Part shown: in pieces, positions 17,918 to 23,640 of the stretch | How positions within the stretch are numbered: position 1 is the stretch's first letter | Layout: every line of letters begins with the position of its first letter | Assembly: GCA_036940085.1 (NCBI GenBank) | Contig: JALLBK010000491.1 | Location: 1-23,640, forward strand | DNA: 23,640 bases | Source: Discostella pseudostelligera | Taxonomy: Eukaryota > Bacillariophyta > Thalassiosirophyceae > Thalassiosirales > Thalassiosiraceae | Direction: 5' to 3' | Notes under the pieces: generated by a model | Told to the model about the DNA's origin: nothing | Database searches by the model: none | What the model saw: only the letters and a program-made list of their open reading frames with translations | Position numbers and translations under genes: made by a program

Positions 17918-19477
17918 CTAATGTTTTTGTAGCTGCCCAGCTTTCCAACTATATTTCAATGACGTTGAATCGTCATCTTTATCATCGTCTTCAAAAACGA
18001 CATGTTCCGCATGTATCATCTCGGCCAATTCATCCAAGGGTACCATGGATGATGGTTCGTTGTTGTCATCAAGACACCACGTACTCCTCAGTAGTTGTCC
18101 GTTCAATGAAAATCGTACCCAGTGCTGTCGAACCGAGATGCTACTATTTGGGCCACTTTTCTGTCCATCTTCTTCTCGAATCAGTTCAATCTTCAATGCA
18201 CTACCATACTCCGGCCATGCCGCAGGCTGTTCCAATTGAAATACGCAGAGCATTCCAATCAAAGTGGAATCATGAGCGCTGTAGATGCAAAGCCATGGCT
18301 CTTCAATACCGCTACTCTCTCGTTCAAGCGCTGTATCCACTGCACCCATCTTCATGTCATCGGTGCTCAATGTGGCATCATGCTGTATCTTCCGTTGCAT
18401 AGTGTCGACTATGCTACTGGCGAATTTCCACATGGACGACTTGGCAAGCACGGGGTGACGTAAATTCTCAAACCACCTCCATGCTACATGACTCGATACT
18501 GCCTCAACATCTTCGTGAGACAAGGTTGGTGGCAGTAATGCATGGGATTGCAAACACACTAGAATTTCACAGAGTTGTGCCCAAGCCAGTGGTTTTCGTT
18601 GCTGCTGGTTTTGCTGTTGCAGCGCTTGGTCCGACTTTTCTTCACCAATCCCAAATGAAACACCATGAGCACCCTCCCCCAAATGTTCATCCAATGCCTC
18701 TGATATTCTTTGTGCTAAATGCTGCAACTCTTCATCGCGTTCTATCAAATGTGGACGTTTCGATAAATGACTTTCTAATTCCAATTGATCCATGTATTGC
18801 CGTGGTTGGGGGTCAGGTATGAAGTATGAGTTGGTATGTTGCAGATCAATGGTAATGGGTTGTTGTGCCTCATCTTCCTCAATGTTTTGAATTTCATTCT
18901 TCTTATTTCCATTCTCTGGGAACAATCCAGTTAGCACCGCCTGGACACTTTGGATAGTACGTGGAAAATCAGTCGACATGACCTTAATTCGGCTGGGATG
19001 CAGTGGTTGATGGGGTGTGAATAGCTTCCCTCGGTTGATAAACTGTGAATCTTCGTTCAAGTTGTTGTCATGGTCATCATGATGGGATAATTCCAACTCT
19101 GTCCGTAGTCGTTCACCCAAACGAATCATTTGCAATAATCCCATCATGGTAAGTTGACCAAATGGACCTCGTCCCCTGGCAGCATGATGTTTCTGACCAC
19201 CACTACCACTACTCTCCGCGTGTGTTGGCGGACGAATAAGTGCGGTACCTCTAGCAATGCCCTCGAGGACATGTTGTTCTGGCAATGTACTCTGCCAATA
19301 GTCTTCATTCTTCAAAGGTGTGATGGGAGTACGATCTCCATGTCGATGCACGATGAGAACCTGACAGACACGTAATTGGCTAGTGGGGTGCGGTTGTTTG
19401 CTGAAGGAGGACGCGGCTGCTCCGGCGAAGAGGCATAGCGAGGCTAGGAGAAGCCATGCTAATGAATGGGCCGTCAT
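17918..19477 (-). CDS. Histidine acid phosphatase, lysophosphatidic-acid-phosphatase-like
   Basis: 519-aa member of the histidine phosphatase superfamily, branch 2. These enzymes remove phosphate from monoesters through a phospho-histidine. The catalytic motif RHGDRTP is at residues 45-51 (nucleophile His46), preceded by VCQVLIVH. The second signature is AHDSTLIG with His402-Asp403, supplying the proton donor. GQLTMMGLLQMIRLGERLR and DFPRTIQSVQAVLTGLFP also fit the family. The general layout resembles ACP6-type lysophosphatidic acid phosphatases; the real substrate cannot be told. The ATG at 19477 gives a signal peptide (AWLLLASLCLFAGAAASS) followed by Phe. This implies entry to the ER, with secretion or another compartment (possibly plastid) beyond. 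An Asp-rich segment (FEDDDKDDDS) lies near the C-terminus. Intronless. It shares a divergent, E2F-site-rich promoter with the 742-aa protein. Confidence 0.88.
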   Translation of the reverse strand: MTAHSLAWLLLASLCLFAGAAASSFSKQPHPTSQLRVCQVLIVHRHGDRTPITPLKNEDYWQSTLPEQHVLEGIARGTALIRPPTHAESSGSGGQKHHAARGRGPFGQLTMMGLLQMIRLGERLRTELELSHHDDHDNNLNEDSQFINRGKLFTPHQPLHPSRIKVMSTDFPRTIQSVQAVLTGLFPENGNKKNEIQNIEEDEAQQPITIDLQHTNSYFIPDPQPRQYMDQLELESHLSKRPHLIERDEELQHLAQRISEALDEHLGEGAHGVSFGIGEEKSDQALQQQNQQQRKPLAWAQLCEILVCLQSHALLPPTLSHEDVEAVSSHVAWRWFENLRHPVLAKSSMWKFASSIVDTMQRKIQHDATLSTDDMKMGAVDTALERESSGIEEPWLCIYSAHDSTLIGMLCVFQLEQPAAWPEYGSALKIELIREEDGQKSGPNSSISVRQHWVRFSLNGQLLRSTWCLDDNNEPSSMVPLDELAEMIHAEHVVFEDDDKDDDSTSLKYSWKAGQLQKH

Positions 19478-19609
19478 GGTTGGGCGGAAGTATTTATGAC
19501 GAGCAAATAATCATCTAAAACTGAATCGATGACGATGCCGCACTTACATCAGCCCAAACACTCCAATGAACAGCAATTCACAGGACAACCCTGATACGGA
19601 TCCATTCAT

Positions 19610-19638
19610 GCCCGATACACCTTTAATGTAGAACCTAA
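19610..19638. repeat. Dispersed repeat, copy 1
   Basis: GCCCGATACACCTTTAATGT followed by AGAACCTAA. The first 20 bases are identical to 23279-23298, where four extra bases (GAGT) precede the same AGAACCTAA. Both copies lie near gene 5' regions. The element type is unknown. Confidence 0.65.
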
Positions 19639-19672
19639 CCTAATACATGATGTGAAGATTCATCATTTTTTA

Positions 19673-19849
19673 TTTCCCGCCGTTGTTTCATGCATTTATT
19701 TTCCCGCCATTTCTCCACTTACGTCACTCCTCTTACGGACTCCTACGTGGCACATTGGGCGCTAATTTGAAATTAATTTTAAAAAGCGAGAAAGTCGATT
19801 TCCCGCCATTTTACTTGGTGATTTCCCGCCATTTCTCCTCCTTCCCGCC
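19673..19849 (+). promoter_or_regulatory. Cluster of five E2F-like sites
   Basis: TTTCCCGCC at 19673-19681, 19700-19708, 19799-19807 and 19822-19830, and TTCCCGCC at 19842-19849. All are in the same orientation. The last four share the extended form TTCCCGCCATTT. The core is the classical E2F/DP site. Five copies in 177 bp are far beyond chance. Regulation by E2F/DP is inferred. Confidence 0.75.
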
Positions 19850-19931
19850 ATTTGTGGTGCACCGACGCCCGCCACAACAACGCGACGCCGACGACGGCGA
19901 CCGACTATCGTACCACTACCAATCTCCGACA

Positions 19932-19964
19932 ATGACCATGGCTGATCATACTTATGCTTGGTAG
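19932..19964 (+). other. Upstream ORF in the leader of the 742-aa gene
   Basis: ATG at 19932 opens a 10-codon frame (MTMADHTYAW) ending with TAG at 19962-19964, 41 bases before the main ATG at 20006. If the transcript begins upstream of it, this uORF would be read first and could dampen translation. The transcription start is not known. Confidence 0.3.
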
Positions 19965-20005
19965 GATAGCTTCCGCTTGAGCTTCATTGTCAAAACACTA
20001 TTGTC

Positions 20006-20146
20006 ATGCGGAGCAGCACTGTGATTATCGGTACTGCAATAATCGTCGTCGTCGGCGTTCACTGGCATTTGGCAATCACTCACACAAGTAACCTTCAACT
20101 TCATGACTTCGTCTCGCCGTCCTCCTTTTCGTCATCGTCATCGTCA

Positions 20147-20215
<69 letters not shown>

Positions 20216-22234
20216 GCGGCGCTGCGATCTCAATCAGCTGCCAATGACCAATCTTCGTCTTCGAAAGCAGTACCAAGACAGTCAATAGATCTAAAACATA
20301 TCGATGATGGAACAAACAATAATCCTCCGTATATTACATCGCCCATCTGCGGTGGCTGTACCCGCGGCTCCTACTTCGATACCCGCCCTTGCTTCACCAT
20401 CCTTGAACGTGATCACAAAAGGTCAAAAGGCAAATTATCACTCCTGGATGCAGCCACATCACTAGGGAAAACAAGTGAAGCATGTCAAATTTGTAATCCG
20501 GAGCAATGCTGGCGACAGTTCACTAACACCGAACCTGCTACCGACAACACCGCACAACAACAACAAATTATTCATCCATCCAAATATTGGAGGTTTGATC
20601 AAAGCTCTCCCAAATATACCAACCCCACTACTCTTGCATTACCTTCCATACCCACTAAATTCCGTATCCCACCCTCACGCTTCAACGACATCACAACCTA
20701 CTTTCAAGAAAAGTATGAGTATGCCAAGGCACACAATACAAGTATGGATTATTTAGTAGAATACAATCCTGGTCTGGTACCCATTCCATCGGACATGCTA
20801 CCCCATCTTCCCGAGGGAACAACCTACCTATTATCACTGAGGGTAACACCCGCCAACAATTGTTTCTCAACACAAACCTACCATTCCTTACCCAAGGATG
20901 TACGGACCATGGTCTATCATACCTCTATCAATCATCTTGGTTTGGCCCTTTTAAATGCCAACTATGAAATAATACCAGGATATGATGTCGTCATAGAATT
21001 AGATGTACCATTGGATTTGAAACGATCATCGATATCGAAAAGACGGGGTGGGGTACATTTTGAGAGTGCCGATCCTACATTTATGGATTATCGATTGTTT
21101 ATTCTAAACAAGGAGATTTATTTGCATGCCAATGCCGATACGGTCGTTATAAGCAAGTTGAGATTGCGTACCAAGGGCTATAACGACGACAATATTATTA
21201 AGCCTTGTGCCGAAGTGTCCGCGGAAGCAGGAGAGGAAGGCAATTGGGAAGAACCATGTCTACTTTCCAATACCTACGGTGGTGATAAATTACAAGTAGA
21301 ATTGATGCGACAATTCAATACCATATGGAGTGGTGGAATACATGGGAAGAATTATGCGCTCTTTGGTTTACCCAATAGTACCCATCTGGATAGTCCAGAT
21401 TCGGTCTTTGCGGAATTGGATATATTTCCACATCGCGTGCAACAATTTTTACCCGAGGAATATGACCAACTCACGAGGAAGGATGTGTTTGATAGGATAT
21501 GGAAGCCAGGAGCACGGAGGAAGCGTGACTTCAAGATTGATAGAGTGAATATGCGATCGGTGAAGGAAGTTGGAAATGCTACAGTCAGTGAGGATGTGGT
21601 GCCGTTGCTGAGCTTCTTCACGGTCGATGCACATGAAGAGTGGTTTCCGGGTGCCAACGCTCCATTCAAGGAGGCTGCTCATGGTGGAGCATGCTGTGTC
21701 TCCTTCTCCGTCGATGACTTGAGTGCAGGATACTATGATGCACAGGACAATATTAGACCTACATCGTCATTGCTCGTGGGAATTGGACACACTAAAGTTA
21801 CGTGGACACCATGGTACGGCAAGGAGGATGTTCCACAAGCGGAGAAGGATAGGGTACCACATACCCACTATGTGTCATTGTTCTACGCCTTTGAACCAAC
21901 TCCACCCTTTCACATACGTGCACGATCGGGATACTTTTGTTTGGGCCATGCACCACTTTCCACTCAAGAGAACGAACTTCCGTCCGGCGAAAATGGAATC
22001 TTCAATGCCCATTCGATACTCACACGAAATCGGATGCTACAACAAAACAATGTGATATTCAATTGTCCACAAATGTCATTCATTTCATCATTTATCGAAA
22101 AGGTTGGCGACTCCTCCAAAACAGTCATTGGATATGGATTGAACGATTGTACAGGACGATTAGTCGAAGTTGAAAAGAGAGATATTGTAAGGTTGCTGTT
22201 TCCCGATCCAATGGAAATGATCTTTGAGACTTGA
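20006..22234 (+). CDS. Large single-pass membrane protein, possible sugar-active beta-propeller
   Basis: 742 aa, intronless, family not recognised with certainty. One N-terminal hydrophobic segment (about residues 5-20) suggests a type II, Golgi-type anchor. Next come a Ser22 tract (42-63) and an Ala9 tract (64-72). A Cys-rich region follows, with CGGC and CQICNPEQC. The remaining 520 or so residues look globular and lumenal. Segments there recall five-bladed beta-propeller glycosidases/phosphorylases and related transferases: MDYRLFILNKEIYLHAN (Asp361, style of DPRLF...Y), LLVGIGHTKVTW (about 585-597) and HYVSLFYAFEPTPPFHIRA. These resemblances are by eye and weak. There are potential N-glycosylation sequons such as NTS and NST. 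A role in glycan processing in the secretory pathway is inference only. Promoter: five E2F-like sites and a uORF. Confidence 0.75.
20129..20221 (+). repeat. Coding microsatellite TCN then GCG (Ser22-Ala9)
   Basis: Alternating TCG/TCA triplets grade into pure TCG (20129-20194, 22 Ser codons). They are followed without a break by nine GCG codons (20195-20221). One base change in the repeat unit (TCG to GCG) explains the switch. It lies just after the membrane anchor, where a flexible stem is expected. Confidence 0.9.
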
Positions 22235-22392
22235 TTGGATGAATAGTAGTATCCAAGGCACCAATGACTACCGAAGCGCAACAGAAGCAAAAGCAGAGAA
22301 CCGAAGACGGCAATCAATACAAATAACCATTAGATACAAAACTTAAATATTTATTCAAAATGGTTCGACATACAACATCGATTTTTTAAGAT
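22235..22392. other. Convergent intergenic
   Basis: 158 bases between two stop codons, A/T-rich, containing poly(A)-signal-like TATTTATT and ATACAAA motifs. It presumably carries both 3' UTRs; nothing else is seen. Confidence 0.5.
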
Positions 22393-23091
22393 TCATGCTT
22401 TGTTCTTCGCCACTTTTTCAGGCGATCCTACTCGGTCTTTATCATAAGATTTCCGTCGTTCCTTCTTTCCCTTGAGCAATCGAATCTCATTGTGCAATTC
22501 ATGTATCGTCTTCATCGCCTTTTCCAGTTTCTTGTCACTTGCCTTCGCCACAGCCTTCAAGTGCTCATTCTCCGTATGCAACAACACTGACATCTTCTCA
22601 GACTTTTGTTGTTGGAGGATTAGGTCCGACTGCAGTCGTACTGCTCTATCCTCTGCTTGCACCTTGGCACTGCGTAGACGTAGGAATTCAATCTTCATTG
22701 CATCGATCAAATTGCGTAACTCTTGAGCAGATTCCGTCGATTCTAAGTTGTCGCTGAGTGTAAAGTTGGGTATGGTATCATCACTTTCGCTTTTGGAGAT
22801 GACGCGAGAATCATTGTTGTTGGGCGAGCGTTGAAAAGGGGGGGGAGGATGGGGAGGATTGAATGAAGTCACGACAGTAGTGGCGGAAGTGTTGCGCGTC
22901 TTGCGATCCTTCTTCTGCGACATGAGCACAATATCAATTGCAGAGACTGCCGCTTGCTGCTGACCTCTGATAACATCCACAGGATGAGGAGACTGTTGTC
23001 GAACGCGAAAATCTCTTGGTGAACGACGCTGATGATCATGATGAGGCGGTTGCGGCCTTGCACTCTGGCCTCCACTTCCATCAAATGACAT
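22393..23091 (-). CDS. Small coiled-coil protein of unknown function
   Basis: 232 aa from the ATG at 23091. The frame continues open to 23148, but MSFDGSGG is the more natural start and the upstream residues look like leader. Residues 1-115 are polar and probably disordered, with basic SPRDFRV, HPVDV, a PPHPPPPF proline run and QKKDRKTRN. A continuous heptad-like coiled coil follows, about 118-208 (ELRNLIDAMKIEFLRLR onward), and then a basic tail (KKERRKSYDKDRVGSPEK). There is no signal peptide or membrane span. Such a layout suits a cytoskeletal, centrosomal or nuclear scaffold, but nothing in the sequence proves a role. Intronless as modelled. Confidence 0.6.
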   Translation of the reverse strand: MSFDGSGGQSARPQPPHHDHQRRSPRDFRVRQQSPHPVDVIRGQQQAAVSAIDIVLMSQKKDRKTRNTSATTVVTSFNPPHPPPPFQRSPNNNDSRVISKSESDDTIPNFTLSDNLESTESAQELRNLIDAMKIEFLRLRSAKVQAEDRAVRLQSDLILQQQKSEKMSVLLHTENEHLKAVAKASDKKLEKAMKTIHELHNEIRLLKGKKERRKSYDKDRVGSPEKVAKNKA

Positions 23092-23278
23092 GATTATGTG
23101 GATGGTCTGCCAAAGATAGATCAATGCTAGATGCGATTTCTGAATCACTCACAATAATCAAGACGAGGATGATACGAACCTGATCGATAGACTAGAACAA
23201 TGGGTTTGTGATAAACAGCCAAGAGCCAAGACCATTCCATCCATCAATCTTTTTTGTCGTTTGACTTCCGGAGATCGG

Positions 23279-23311
23279 GCCCGATACACCTTTAATGTGA
23301 GTAGAACCTAA
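23279..23311. repeat. Dispersed repeat, copy 2
   Basis: The 20-mer GCCCGATACACCTTTAATGT at 23279-23298 is identical to 19610-19629. It is followed by GAGT and then AGAACCTAA (23303-23311), which copy 1 has directly after the 20-mer. Confidence 0.65.
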
Positions 23312-23482
23312 AGGGGAAGACAAACCCTCCGCCAAGGGCTTGAGCGATTTGATTCTGACTCTTTGTGACTTCCATGAGCTTCTGCAGACTTCTGTGGTCA
23401 ACTTCAAGCTACCCCCTTTTCTCACCTTCCCCCCTCTTGCCCCCGATAGTTTTGGGGGGACGAGCGCGCGTCTGTCTGTCCA

Positions 23483-23490
23483 TGACGTCA
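23483..23490. promoter_or_regulatory. CRE-like palindrome TGACGTCA
   Basis: Perfect bZIP/CRE palindrome about 390 bp upstream of the coiled-coil gene start. TGACGT elements are known CO2/cAMP-responsive sites in diatom promoters. A single 8-mer can occur by chance, so the call is weak. Confidence 0.25.
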
Positions 23491-23640
23491 TCCAAGATCT
23501 TGGAGAGAAGGGAGGAAAGGAGTAGGGATCGTTCACGGGTCCGAATTCGAGGCCCGGCACGGATCGGAACGGATAGTTTGTGCTGAGTTGAATGACCGTG
23601 ACGGAACCGTGAATTCCCGGAACGTGAACAAGGCTAGCGA

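Larger units (their letters stand above)
19478..20005. promoter_or_regulatory. Divergent promoter region, phosphatase / 742-aa protein
   Basis: 528 bases between divergent ATGs. It holds the dispersed repeat copy (19610-19638), five E2F-like motifs (19673-19849), an ACGT-core site TACGTCAC (19720-19727), and a 10-codon upstream ORF (19932-19964) just before the plus-strand gene. Whether the sites serve one gene or both cannot be decided from sequence. Confidence 0.65.
23092..23640. other. Right-end region without a convincing gene
   Basis: 549 bases upstream of the coiled-coil gene. It contains the second dispersed repeat copy (23279-23311), a C-rich stretch (about 23411-23444), and a perfect TGACGTCA palindrome (23483-23490). 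A 122-codon minus-strand frame and shorter plus-strand frames are present but match nothing known and cross these elements. I do not call them. Confidence 0.5.

Noticed and set aside
17743..18402. 219-codon plus-strand ORF opposite the phosphatase
   Set aside because: Antisense to a clear histidine acid phosphatase that carries both catalytic motifs.
17401..19553. Shared 14-mer GCACTTACATCAGC at 17401-17414 (right before the n) and 19540-19553
   Set aside because: About one 14-base match is expected by chance in a window this long, and the flanks do not align.
20076..20315. Poly-Pro/Thr and poly-Arg ORFs over the Ser/Ala tract
   Set aside because: Alternative-frame translations of the triplet repeat.
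23192..23560. 122-codon minus-strand ORF at the right end
   Set aside because: No recognisable domain, and it crosses the dispersed repeat and the CRE-like palindrome.

Overview
This looks like eukaryotic nuclear DNA, most likely from a diatom or a related stramenopile. The evidence is: protein-coding genes on both strands, short GT-AG introns (88-485 nt), a multi-repeat 'helicase-associated' (HA) domain protein of the kind strongly expanded in diatoms, and a presequence ending in an ASAF-like motif (A-G-S/F-V-P) typical of plastid targeting across four membranes. No rRNA, tRNA, CRISPR, phage or intact transposon was seen. The species assignment is inference; a centric diatom (Thalassiosirales) would fit.

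Layout. 1-3284: two tandem paralogous GT-B glycosyltransferases (sterol-glucosyltransferase-like), both on the minus strand. 3672-5890 (+): a three-exon HA-domain protein. 6000-7889 (-): a DUF819-type multi-span membrane protein with a probable plastid presequence, convergent with the HA gene. 8364-8876 (+): a small one-helix membrane protein of unknown function. 9259-11536 (-): a two-exon TM9SF/EMP70 nonaspanin. 12298-16692 (+): a complete three-exon cohesin subunit SMC3. 16998-17496 (+): a doubtful ORF interrupted by the single ambiguous base (n) of the window. 17918-19477 (-): a secreted or organellar histidine acid phosphatase. 20006-22234 (+): a large single-pass membrane protein of unknown family with a Ser22-Ala9 tract. 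22393-23091 (-): a small coiled-coil protein. 23092-23640: no convincing gene, but one copy of a dispersed short repeat.

The strongest non-gene signal is a recurring motif TTTCCCGCC(A/ATTT), which matches the classical E2F/DP site. It occurs five times within 177 bp (19673-19849) in the divergent promoter between the phosphatase and the 742-aa protein. It also occurs near the starts of SMC3/TM9SF, DUF819 and the HA-domain gene. SMC3 is a textbook S-phase gene, so a shared cell-cycle (G1/S) control of several unrelated neighbours is a reasonable inference. It is not shown by the sequence alone.

Apart from the tandem glycosyltransferases and the divergent promoters, the genes do not form a common pathway. 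I saw no gene cluster that I could defend as a new multi-gene system. The least explained items are the 742-aa protein with its E2F-rich promoter, the frame-broken ORF around the n, and the dispersed repeat.
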